Positions 50,873 through 58,233 of a DNA stretch of 64,000 nt are shown piece after piece; positions within the stretch are counted from its first letter, which is position 1, and each line of letters begins with the position of its first letter. The stretch is taken from assembly GCA_934646185.1 (NCBI GenBank), contig CAKUEH010000007.1, positions 1 to 64,000 on the forward strand. Reading direction: 5' to 3'. The position numbers and the translations under genes are program-made. Source of the stretch: an uncultured Oscillospiraceae bacterium (GTDB lineage: Bacteria > Bacillota > Clostridia > Oscillospirales > Oscillospiraceae). A model generated the notes under the pieces. It worked only from the letters and a program-made list of their open reading frames with translations, searched no databases and was not told the DNA's origin.

Positions 50873-51357
50873 TGCTCTGCGAAATAGGTGCGCAGGCCGT
50901 TTAAAAGGGCAGTCTGGTCGCCGGGGTCGGGGAGGCCGGAGATGGCGGCGACGCCGATCATGCTTCCGCCCCGGATGCGGATGGGGAACGCGCCGCTGCA
51001 CGCGGCGTAGTCGCTGAGCGGCAGACGCCAGTCACGCTCCTGATCCTCGCCGTTTGCTTCCAGCTCGTAATACGCGCGCTGGGAGCTTTTTTCGAGCAGA
51101 TTGACAAGATTCCGCTTGCGACGCAGCCACTGCTCATGATACGCGCCCGTGCCGTCCGGGAAATAGCGGAAGACGATCACATGATTCACCTCGATCTCCA
51201 CGGCGAGCGGCGCACCCATCTTTTCGCAGGCGTCTACCAGCGCGTGGCCGAGCTCCCATGCGTCGCGGTGGGAAAAATGGGCGAACTGATAGGTCTGCTC
51301 GTCGGCAATGCAGGCCTGCAGCGCCGCCTGCGCCTCAGCCCTGTCCATAGTAGGCAT
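50866..51357 (-). CDS. UPF0303 / HbpS-like (GlcG family) protein
   Basis: A 163-residue protein with the HbpS/GlcG-like fold motif (ALVDACEKMGAPLAVEIEV, HEQWLRRKRN, SGAFPIRIRGGSMIGVAAISGLPDPGD), matching UPF0303. Members are sometimes annotated as haem-degrading but their biochemical role is not established. Its start overlaps the AraD-like gene by 23 bases (or 14 if ATG 51348 is used) with no separate ribosome binding site, so it is translationally coupled to it. Last gene of the glycyl-radical-enzyme operon. Confidence 0.8.
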   Translation of the reverse strand: MPTMDRAEAQAALQACIADEQTYQFAHFSHRDAWELGHALVDACEKMGAPLAVEIEVNHVIVFRYFPDGTGAYHEQWLRRKRNLVNLLEKSSQRAYYELEANGEDQERDWRLPLSDYAACSGAFPIRIRGGSMIGVAAISGLPDPGDQTALLNGLRTYFAEHQ

Positions 51358-52033
51358 TCGCGCCGTGCTTGCGCAGATAGTGCTTGTCGAGCAGCACCTG
51401 CGGCATGGGGCCTGCGGCGGGGTTCAGCATTTTGGCGTGGAAATTCATGAACGCGACCTCTTCGAGCACGACCGCGTGATAGACTGCCTCGTCCGCGTCC
51501 TTGCCCCAGGTGAACGGGCCGTGGTTGTGGACAAGAACGGCGGGGATCTGCGCCGGATCGATGCCGCGGCGCTTGAATTCCTCGATGATGACGAGACCCG
51601 TGTTCTTTTCGTAGGCGTCCTTGATCTCCTCCGGAGTCATGCTGCGGGTGCAGGGGATCTGGCCGTAGAAATAATCGCCCTGCGTGGTGCCCATGGCGTC
51701 GATCCCGGCGCCGGCCTGCGCAAAGCTGGTCGCCCAGCGGCTGTGCGTGTGGACGATGCCGCCGATGGACGGGAAGGCCCGGTACAGCTCGACATGTGTC
51801 GGCGTGTCGGACGAGGGCTTGAGCCGGCCCTCGACGCGCTCGCCCGTTTCCAGACTTACGAGCACGATATCGTCGGCGGTCATCTCGTCATATTCCACGC
51901 CCGACGGCTTGATGGCGATCAGGCCGCTTTCGCGGTCGATGGCGGAGACGTTGCCCCAGGTGAAGGTGACAAGATCGTGCTTCGGCAGGGCCAGATTGGC
52001 CTTTAATACCTGTTCTTTCAGTGCTTCCAGCAT
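51335..52033 (-). CDS. L-ribulose-5-phosphate 4-epimerase-like class II aldolase
   Basis: A 232-residue class II aldolase-fold enzyme closest to AraD/UlaF/SgbE epimerases. WGNVSAID and KPSGVEYDEM bind the phosphate; VHTHSRWATSFAQAG gives two zinc histidines and VHNHGPFTWG the third. GTTQGDYFYGQIPCTR is typical of the epimerase branch rather than fuculose aldolase. Reaction in vivo not certain. It lies 23 bases after the glycyl radical enzyme gene. Start ATG 52033 with AAAGGAAG upstream; a longer form would run into the preceding gene. Confidence 0.85.
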   Translation of the reverse strand: MLEALKEQVLKANLALPKHDLVTFTWGNVSAIDRESGLIAIKPSGVEYDEMTADDIVLVSLETGERVEGRLKPSSDTPTHVELYRAFPSIGGIVHTHSRWATSFAQAGAGIDAMGTTQGDYFYGQIPCTRSMTPEEIKDAYEKNTGLVIIEEFKRRGIDPAQIPAVLVHNHGPFTWGKDADEAVYHAVVLEEVAFMNFHAKMLNPAAGPMPQVLLDKHYLRKHGANAYYGQG

Positions 52034-52056
52034 AGTGTTCTTCCTTTCTTGCGGTG

Positions 52057-54120
52057 TCACAGGCTCATTTCCGAGCGCTTGATGATATGGTTCTGATAGA
52101 CCTCGTTCAGCTCGACGAAGTAGCCGCTCCAGCCCCAGACACGCACGATGAGATTGCGGTAGTTTTCCGGGTGCTTCTGCGCGTCGAGGAGCCGGTCACG
52201 GTTGACGGCGTTGATCTGCATCTGGTGCCCGCCCATGTCCATGAAGCTCTTGACGAACATGGCGCACTTGCGGATGGCGTCCTCGTTTCGGAACATGGTG
52301 TCGGACAGCTCGACGGTCAGCGGGCCGCCGTTGGCCACGCGCGTCAGATGGGGCTTTGCGAAGGATTTGATGATGGAGACCGGCCCCTCGCAGCGGGCGA
52401 AGAGGGACGGGGAGTAGTTGCAGGGCAGCGCCTCGTGCGCGCTGCGGCCGTCGGGCGAGGCAGGCGCGTCCTTCGAATGCCAGATGTAATACATGGCCGA
52501 GGCCGTGCCCGCGCGGAAGCAGCCGCCGCGGTCGTTCTTCTTTCCCTCCAGCGCGTCGGCGTACCAGTCGAGCAGCTGCACGGCGATGGAATCGACGTAG
52601 TCATCGTCATTGCCGAACTTCGGGCCCTCATAGCGGAGCATGTTCTGCTCGCGTTCATAGCCCTTGAAATCGGCGCGGAGCATGTCGAGCATGGTTTCCG
52701 GCGTGAAGGTCTTCTCGTCGTAGACGTATTTGCGCACGGCGGCCATGGAATCGGCGGCTGTGGCGAGACCGTCGCCGTGGAAGCCGTAGTTATTATACTT
52801 GCCGGGCTTCGAGATATCGCGCATCTTCTCGAGGCAGTCCGGGCACATGAGGCTGACGAGGGGAGACGGTTCCTTATAGACGTTTTTCGTCTCCGCCATG
52901 AGCGCCTCGGCCTGCGTCTCGATGTTCTGCTTGACAAGCGCGGCAAAGTCCTCATATGTCCTGCATCCCGGCAGATGCACGCAGGCGTCCTGCACGGTCT
53001 TGAGGAAATTCAGGCTGTCCCAGTTGACAAGATCCATATATCCCGTCACCAGGATCTCCCAGCAGGCGGCCAGCGTGTAGTTGTACGCGTCCTTCTTTTC
53101 GTAGCCCCAGCGCAGCAGCGCGGGGATCACGATCTCGTCGTTCGTATACTGCGGGAAGCCGAGGCCCTTCTGCGTGAGCGTCGTGGCAAGCTCGTAGACG
53201 GACAGCGGCGTGTTTTTGTGTACGCGCAGATTGACCTTGGGGTCGATGAGGCACAGCTCGCGGCTGGCGATGAGGCACAGCTCCGACAGCTCGTTATAGG
53301 CGTCGCTGCCGTCCTCGTTCGAGCCGCCCAGCACGATCGTCTGGCCGTTGTCGCCCTGCTGGATGCCGATATAGAGATCGCTGTCGCGGTTGCAGGAGAT
53401 GAAAAACTCCTCCAGCTGCCCGAGCGCCTCGTCCTTTGTCAGAAGACCCGCGTCCAGATCGTGCCGGTAGTAGGGGTAGAGGAACTGGTCGATGCGGCCG
53501 ATGGTGTTGTGATAGTTGCCGTTGCACCACATGGCGTAGTGCAGCAGACGCAGGAACTGCAGCGCCTCGAGAAGCGTTTCAGGCGCGTTGGCGGGGATTT
53601 TGGAAAGCGTGTCCGCGACGGTCCGGTTGCCCACGCGCAGCGCCTCCTCGCGGTAGCGCGCGGCAAAGTCCGTTACGATGGAAAGCACGTCCAGCATGGC
53701 CTGCAGAAATTCCTTCTGCTCCGCCGTTTCCGCCTGTTCCAGCTGCGCGCGGATCTTTTCGGCCTTTTTCGTAAAGCCGTCCGCCATCAGCATGCCGTAA
53801 TCCGGGCACATGTTGAACACGCGGCCGTTTTCATGGAACGCATGCGTCTCATGCAGCCGCCGGTCCTCTTCCTCCGTGTGGATCTCCGGGATGGTGCGCA
53901 CGGTGCGCAGCAGTGTGATGCGCTCGTCCGGGAAAACGACGGGCGTTTCCTGTTCCATCACGTACCGCAGCCGCGCGACGGAGCGCTGCATGTCGTCAAG
54001 CCCCTGCGCCGCAAATTTCTCTGCGAGCGCGTGCGCGTCCTCCGCAGGCCTGCGGTAGACGTGGTGCGCCTTGTCACGGACGAAAAAGTCCAGCTGCTTC
54101 TGGATCTGTTCGGTTTTCAT
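52057..54120 (-). CDS. Glycyl radical enzyme of unassigned subfamily
   Basis: A 687-residue pyruvate-formate-lyase-family protein. The C-terminal glycyl-radical loop reads RVWGWSGYFVEL with Gly663 as the predicted radical site. The active-site Cys is Cys353 in AACWEI: one cysteine followed by Glu two residues later. This excludes PFL (which has adjacent cysteines) and resembles eliminases/dehydratases. It is about 100 residues shorter than PflB or glycerol/propanediol dehydratases. No activating radical-SAM enzyme is in the window, which is unusual. Operon partners are an AraD-like enzyme, a Dabb protein and UPF0303, suggesting a sugar-derived substrate. AGGAGGGAG precedes the ATG. Confidence 0.9.
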   Translation of the reverse strand: MKTEQIQKQLDFFVRDKAHHVYRRPAEDAHALAEKFAAQGLDDMQRSVARLRYVMEQETPVVFPDERITLLRTVRTIPEIHTEEEDRRLHETHAFHENGRVFNMCPDYGMLMADGFTKKAEKIRAQLEQAETAEQKEFLQAMLDVLSIVTDFAARYREEALRVGNRTVADTLSKIPANAPETLLEALQFLRLLHYAMWCNGNYHNTIGRIDQFLYPYYRHDLDAGLLTKDEALGQLEEFFISCNRDSDLYIGIQQGDNGQTIVLGGSNEDGSDAYNELSELCLIASRELCLIDPKVNLRVHKNTPLSVYELATTLTQKGLGFPQYTNDEIVIPALLRWGYEKKDAYNYTLAACWEILVTGYMDLVNWDSLNFLKTVQDACVHLPGCRTYEDFAALVKQNIETQAEALMAETKNVYKEPSPLVSLMCPDCLEKMRDISKPGKYNNYGFHGDGLATAADSMAAVRKYVYDEKTFTPETMLDMLRADFKGYEREQNMLRYEGPKFGNDDDYVDSIAVQLLDWYADALEGKKNDRGGCFRAGTASAMYYIWHSKDAPASPDGRSAHEALPCNYSPSLFARCEGPVSIIKSFAKPHLTRVANGGPLTVELSDTMFRNEDAIRKCAMFVKSFMDMGGHQMQINAVNRDRLLDAQKHPENYRNLIVRVWGWSGYFVELNEVYQNHIIKRSEMSL

Positions 54121-54158
54121 GAAGCTCCCTCCTGAATGCGTAAGCCGGTATACAGGGC

Positions 54159-54443
54159 TTACAGCTCGTAATCGATCGCGCCGCGCGATTCGCGGATGGA
54201 TTTGCAAAGCGTGGACACCGCGACGTGGCGCGGGTCGTTTTTATAGCGGGACAGCGCGTCCAGATCGTCAAAATCGGCGATCAGGCATGCGTCGTAGGGG
54301 TTGCCGGGCTTGCAGCTGCGGTGGATCTCCATATGGCGGATCTCCGGGATCACGCCGTCCAGCGCCTGCAGGCCGGACAGGAATTTTTCGCGGTTTTCTT
54401 CTTCTCCCTCGCGAAATTTCCACATGACGATATGACGGATCAT
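54159..54443 (-). CDS. Dabb-family (stress-responsive A/B barrel) protein
   Basis: A 94-residue protein starting MIRHIVMWKFREG, the Dabb signature of a dimeric alpha-beta barrel. The fold is shared with small mutarotases and cyclases. It has no recognised catalytic residue set. It lies 38 bases upstream of the glycyl radical enzyme gene, and its start overlaps the DUF3006 stop. Role in the operon unknown; a carbohydrate-anomer or tailoring function is possible. Confidence 0.85.
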   Translation of the reverse strand: MIRHIVMWKFREGEEENREKFLSGLQALDGVIPEIRHMEIHRSCKPGNPYDACLIADFDDLDALSRYKNDPRHVAVSTLCKSIRESRGAIDYEL

Positions 54444-54610
54444 GGCTTGTCCTCCTTGATGCGGTATTCAAAATTTTCAAAGATCAGCACCGTGCCCTCG
54501 GCAATGCCGTCCGGCAGCAGCGCCAGCGCGACCTCGGTCGTGCCGCCGGATTCGTTTTCCAGCACGGCGTAATCGCCCGCGATCTCGCGGACGGTTCGTT
54601 CCATACGCAT
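54440..54610 (-). CDS. DUF3006 small protein
   Basis: A 56-residue protein (MRMERTVREIAGDYAVLENE...), a small beta-rich DUF3006 fold usually seen next to metallo-beta-lactamase proteins, but here alone at the head of the glycyl radical enzyme operon. Start ATG 54610 chosen because GGAGG is 7 bases upstream. ATGA overlap with the Dabb gene. Function unknown. Confidence 0.75.
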   Translation of the reverse strand: MRMERTVREIAGDYAVLENESGGTTEVALALLPDGIAEGTVLIFENFEYRIKEDKP

Positions 54611-54636
54611 AGCACCGCCTCCTTTTTGCATATTGT

Positions 54637-54665
54637 ATCATACTTTTTTTCGTTTTGGAACACAA
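54637..54665 (-). promoter_or_regulatory. Promoter of the glycyl radical enzyme operon
   Basis: Minus strand TTGTGT (54660-54665) and TATGAT (54637-54642), 17-base spacer, about 27 bases before the DUF3006 start. It overlaps the leader of the divergent 143-residue protein gene. Confidence 0.65.
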
Positions 54666-54689
54666 TACTTGCAGAAGGAGGAGATGCAT

Positions 54690-55121
54690 ATGAACGAAGA
54701 TACCCTGCATCTGTTATCGGAGTGCGCGGCGGGGACGGATATGGCCATCCGGTCGCTGGAGGATGTGCTGAAAAACAGCGCGGAGGGCCCGCTGCAAAAG
54801 CGCCTGCTTGACAGCAAGCGCCAGCACGAGCAGCTTGCCGCGCAGGCCGGAGACCGGCTGCGCCGCCAGGGCAAGGAGCCGAAGCGCGCCGACCCGACGG
54901 CGCGCGCCATGTCGTATCTGAAAACGCAGGCGATGCTGTCCATGAAGCCCGGAGACGCGACAACCGCCGATCTCATCTCGACCGGCTGCTCCATGGGCAT
55001 CAAGTCGCTCGCCCGCTATTGCAACCAGTATCCAACGGCGGACGACGAGGCCCTCGGCCTCGCCCAGTCCCTCATCCGGCTGGAGGATCAGCTGGTAAAA
55101 GACATGCGGCCGTATCTTTAA
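54690..55121 (+). CDS. Predicted four-helix-bundle protein of unknown function
   Basis: A 143-residue, all-helical, soluble protein (MNEDTLHLLSECAAGTDMAI at the start; ends QLVKDMRPYL). The spacing of helices recalls ferritin-like DUF2383/PA2169 proteins, but metal-binding ExxH motifs are not evident. Start ATG 54690 chosen: AAGGAGG is 8 bases upstream, against 2 for ATG 54684. Divergent from the DUF3006 operon. Confidence 0.6.
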   Translation: MNEDTLHLLSECAAGTDMAIRSLEDVLKNSAEGPLQKRLLDSKRQHEQLAAQAGDRLRRQGKEPKRADPTARAMSYLKTQAMLSMKPGDATTADLISTGCSMGIKSLARYCNQYPTADDEALGLAQSLIRLEDQLVKDMRPYL

Positions 55122-55125
55122 CCAA

Positions 55126-55400
55126 GTGCACCAAAGCCTGCCCTTGTCGTGCCCCGCACGATAAGGGGAGGTGGCATTTGCGTCAGCAAATGACGGAGGG
55201 GATTTGTTTCAAAATTCAGAGTGCTCCGAGATTTGCAACGTTCGAATCCCCTCAGGCCCTTCGGGCCAGCTCCCCTTGTGCCCAAGGGGAGCCTTGGATT
55301 GTACGAATTCGCATTGGGCCTTTACTTTTCGCAGCTGCCTACCGCTCGACCTCTCAGGCGCTGCGCGCCAGCGTCCCTTCCAAGGGGAGCCTTGGGGTGG
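55126..55400. repeat. Modular hairpin repeat, locus 9
   Basis: Contains GCCTGCCCTTGTCGTGC...GCACGATAAGGGGAGG (about 55136-55170), GACGGAGGGGATTT, the inverted GTTCGAATCCCCTCAGGCCCTTCGGGCC (about 55240-55267), CTCCCCTTGTGCCCAAGGGGAGCC, a TTCGCATTGGG spacer and a closing CAGGCGCTGCGCGCCAGC plus TTCCAAGGGGAGCC. There is no GGGCCGA stem-loop. It ends about 25 bases before the next promoter. Confidence 0.83.
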
Positions 55401-55427
55401 GAGATCGCCGCACACGAAAATTTTTAT

Positions 55428-55456
55428 TTGTCAACGTGCCGATTTTGGTGTATAAT
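55428..55456 (+). promoter_or_regulatory. Promoter of cytidylate-kinase-like gene
   Basis: TTGTCA (55428-55433) and TATAAT (55451-55456), exactly 17 bases apart, near-consensus. Confidence 0.85.
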
Positions 55457-55485
55457 GGAGCCACCAAAATAAAGGGGGAGTTCCT

Positions 55486-56094
55486 ATGACAAATAAGGTC
55501 ATCACCATCAGCCGCCAGTTTGGCAGCGGCGGACGAAGCATCGGCAAGGCGGTGGCCGAGAAGCTCGGCATCCCCTATTATGACAAGGAGCTGGTCGACA
55601 AGGTCGCCAAGGAAAGCGGCTTCTCGCATGAATTCATCGAGGAGATCGGCGAATACGCCTCCGTCACCAGCAGCTTCCTGTTTAATATTGCCGTCTCCTC
55701 GCACCCGATGGGTCTGGTCGATACCATGTCCGTGTCGGATAAGCTCTATGTCTGCCAGACGAACGTCATCCGTGATCTTGCCAGCAAGGGCCCGTGCGTC
55801 ATCGTCGGCCGCTGCGCCGACTTTATCCTGAAGGATCAGCCGGACTGCCTGCACATTTTCATCCACTCCGACATGGCCCACCGCGCCGAGCGTGTGCGCG
55901 AGCGCTACGGCGAGACGAGCAAACCCATGGAAAAGCGCCTGCAGGAGAAGGACAGCAAGCGCAAGGTCTATTACAAGCACTACACCAACCGCAACTGGGG
56001 CGAGGCCGAAAACTACGACGTCTGCCTCGACAGCGGCACACTCGGCGTCGACAAATGCGTCGAGATCGTCTGCGATATCGCGCAGATGAAATAA
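55486..56094 (+). CDS. Cytidylate-kinase-like P-loop protein
   Basis: A 202-residue nucleoside-monophosphate-kinase-fold protein with P-loop SRQFGSGGRSIGKAVAEKL (residues about 9-27). It belongs to the cytidylate-kinase-like family common in Firmicutes rather than true Cmk; PCVIVGRCADFIL and HYTNRNWGEAENYDVCLDSG are the family marks. Its physiological substrate is unknown. AGGGGGAG precedes the ATG; monocistronic between its promoter and the terminator at 56112. Confidence 0.87.
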   Translation: MTNKVITISRQFGSGGRSIGKAVAEKLGIPYYDKELVDKVAKESGFSHEFIEEIGEYASVTSSFLFNIAVSSHPMGLVDTMSVSDKLYVCQTNVIRDLASKGPCVIVGRCADFILKDQPDCLHIFIHSDMAHRAERVRERYGETSKPMEKRLQEKDSKRKVYYKHYTNRNWGEAENYDVCLDSGTLGVDKCVEIVCDIAQMK

Positions 56095-56111
56095 TTCGCC
56101 CGGATCATAAT

Positions 56112-56145
56112 AAAATGGCATGACCATGCGGTCATGCCGTTTTTT
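56112..56145 (+). terminator. Terminator of cytidylate-kinase-like gene
   Basis: GGCATGACC pairs with GGTCATGCC around a 4-base loop, preceded by AAAAT and followed by GTTTTTT; A/T flanks could serve the converging HTH gene as well. Confidence 0.88.
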
Positions 56146-56182
56146 GCGTATGCGGAAGTCCGGAGGGATCTGTGCGGGCGCG

Positions 56183-56608
56183 TCAGCCCAGCGAGGCTTC
56201 GCCGTGCGCGTCGAGCTGCTGGTTGCAGGCCATGAGGCTCATGCCGCTGTTGAGCGCATAGAACAGGATGCTGTCGCGCGGCTCTCTGACATAGAGCTGC
56301 GCGTAGCCCGCGTGCAGCAGGAGCTTCTGCGTCTCGTCCGCGCGGAGCCCGAGCCCGAAGCACAGACAGAGCAGACTGTCGCGGCTCGGACGGCGGCGGC
56401 CCGAAAGGATCTGGTAGCCGTAGACGGGATTCAGATTGCTGCGGCGCAGCGCTTCGGCCCGGCTCAGTCCGCTTTTTTCGAGCGCCAGCTGCAAAAGCTC
56501 CGGCAAGCCCGGCGCGTGCAGCGCCGGCGCATTCTGCTTCAGATAGCCGTGCAGATCGGCGCAGCCGGAAAGCGCCTGTTCCAGTTCGAATGTCGATTTC
56601 GCTTGCAT
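56183..56608 (-). CDS. Small helix-turn-helix protein divergent from Ser/Thr kinase
   Basis: A 141-residue protein with a central HTH (about 45-95; SGLSRAEALRRSNLNPVYGYQILSG) and DSILFYALNSGMSLMACNQQL near the C terminus. It resembles XRE-like regulators paired with kinases in Clostridia. The gene is divergent from the kinase gene, with only 57 bases between starts, so a regulatory link is likely; direct targets unknown. Confidence 0.75.
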   Translation of the reverse strand: MQAKSTFELEQALSGCADLHGYLKQNAPALHAPGLPELLQLALEKSGLSRAEALRRSNLNPVYGYQILSGRRRPSRDSLLCLCFGLGLRADETQKLLLHAGYAQLYVREPRDSILFYALNSGMSLMACNQQLDAHGEASLG

Positions 56609-56665
56609 TTCGTCCTCCAGAGAAATATAATCAATTTAATCATATCACATTTTCGGAGAGAATCA

Positions 56666-58144
56666 ATGGTCACATTTCAGGATATCGCGCAAAAAAGCGG
56701 ACTTCGGCTGGTGCGAAGCCTTGGAAAAAAAGAGAACACGCTCTGGCTGGCCGAGACGCCGGAGGGCGAGCGGCGTATCCTGCGCCGGTACGCGGGCACG
56801 GACGTGCCCTGCCGCGCGCTCACCGAAAGCGAAGCGCCGCAGCTGGCGCGGGTCTATGCCTGCTATGACGCGGACGGCGATACGATCAGCGAGGAGGAGT
56901 ATGTCGACGGGACGCTCCTGTCAGACATCCTGCGCCGGATGCTTCTGAGCGAGGCGCAGGCGTCCGCGATCGCGCGGGAGCTCTGCCTGGGGCTGAAAAC
57001 GCTCCACAGCCTCGGCTTTGTCCATCGCGACGTGAAGCCGGAGAACGTCATGCTGATGCGGCAGGGCCGCGTCGTGCTGCTGGATCTGGATGCGGCCGCG
57101 CCCGTGCTCGGCACGCCCGACACGAACACGCGTCTGCTCGGCACGGCGGGCTATGCCGCGCCGGAGCAGTTCGGCTTCGCCCGCTGCGACGTGCGGGCGG
57201 ACATTTTCGCGCTGGGCGTTCTGCTGAACGTCGCGCTGACGGGCGAGCATCCGTCCGTGCGTCTGGCGGGAGGCCGTCTGGGCCGCATCGTCCGCCGCTG
57301 CACGAATACGAACGCCGCGCAGCGCTATGCGAACGTCGACGCGCTTCTGCGGCAGCTCCCGCCCGTGAGACCCGTCCATCTGTGCGGCCTGTGCGGCGGC
57401 AAAACGCCGGGCGGCGGCTGCGTCTGGTGCGGCGGCGCGGCAGCGCGGAAGTCTGTCCGCGCGGCAGGTTGGATCGCGGCGGCGCTTGCGGTCTGCGTGC
57501 TGTGCGCGCTGTGCGCCATGGGCGGCGTCCGGCTTGCGCTGCGGCAGCTGCGGCAGGAGCCGGAGACGGCTGTGCAGGCGCCGGCGCAGACACCGGAGCA
57601 GACGGCGGAGCCCGATGAAGAGGCCGTCACGCTGCAGGAACCGGAGCCGCTGACCGTCACGCCGTGGCCGGGCGGCGAGATCCCGTTCCTCACGCCGTTT
57701 CTCTACGATCTGGACGGAGACGGGCAGGACGAGCAGTATTTCTTTGCCGTCGCCAACGTCTGGCTGTCGAATACAACGCTCTACATCTTTCCGGACGGTT
57801 CCCGCGGCTATCAGCCGGGCGAACGGCTGATGATGAGCTATGTTCCGCTCATCTGCCGTCAGAATACAGAAGGGGATTTCGAGGTCGTGCCGGAGCTGGC
57901 GGGCCTGCTGACAGACGTGGAGGTCGAGATCTATTATTCCGGAGACCAGCCGGGGGAGATGGTCGAGCCTTTGCGCAGGCCGTACCGGTATCGTAGCGTG
58001 TGGGACGGCATGGTCGAGGTGTGGGCGACGGGGAAATGCAAGGGGCCGTGGATCATACTGGCGCGCGCAAACCTGAACGGCCAGCCGGTCGAGGCGGCAA
58101 CGCAGAACCGGAGCTATCTGATCACAGAGACGGAAGCCCCGTAA
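56666..58144 (+). CDS. Membrane Ser/Thr protein kinase with extracellular FG-GAP-like domain
   Basis: A 492-residue kinase. The N-lobe is weak, but FVHRDVKPENVML gives catalytic His-Arg-Asp at 120-122, the metal loop is LDLDAA (DLD replacing DFG) and GTAGYAAPEQ is the activation/P+1 segment. A CxxC zinc-ribbon-like segment follows at about 240-258 (CGLCGG...CVWCGG). One membrane helix lies at about 270-292, then a Pro/Glu linker and an outer domain with DLDGDGQDEQYFF (integrin/FG-GAP-type calcium site). Likely a surface sensor kinase. GGAGAG precedes the ATG. Its last about 60 bases are duplicated 4.5 kb downstream. Confidence 0.85.
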   Translation: MVTFQDIAQKSGLRLVRSLGKKENTLWLAETPEGERRILRRYAGTDVPCRALTESEAPQLARVYACYDADGDTISEEEYVDGTLLSDILRRMLLSEAQASAIARELCLGLKTLHSLGFVHRDVKPENVMLMRQGRVVLLDLDAAAPVLGTPDTNTRLLGTAGYAAPEQFGFARCDVRADIFALGVLLNVALTGEHPSVRLAGGRLGRIVRRCTNTNAAQRYANVDALLRQLPPVRPVHLCGLCGGKTPGGGCVWCGGAAARKSVRAAGWIAAALAVCVLCALCAMGGVRLALRQLRQEPETAVQAPAQTPEQTAEPDEEAVTLQEPEPLTVTPWPGGEIPFLTPFLYDLDGDGQDEQYFFAVANVWLSNTTLYIFPDGSRGYQPGERLMMSYVPLICRQNTEGDFEVVPELAGLLTDVEVEIYYSGDQPGEMVEPLRRPYRYRSVWDGMVEVWATGKCKGPWIILARANLNGQPVEAATQNRSYLITETEAP

Positions 58145-58220
58145 ATTTGCCCGGAAACTAAGCAGACAGCATAACAAACGCGGCTCGTTCTATGATAAAA
58201 TTTTCCTATAATAATGAAAG
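58083..58220 (+). repeat. 138-bp direct repeat, copy 1 (kinase 3' end plus promoter of the next gene)
   Basis: Covers the last 20 codons of the kinase gene and the leader/promoter before the BspA-like gene. Copy 2 lies at 62568-62705, an exact offset of 4485 bases without indels; I count 7 differences (about 95% identity). Confidence 0.92.
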
Positions 58221-58233
58221 GGCGGAAGAACAG

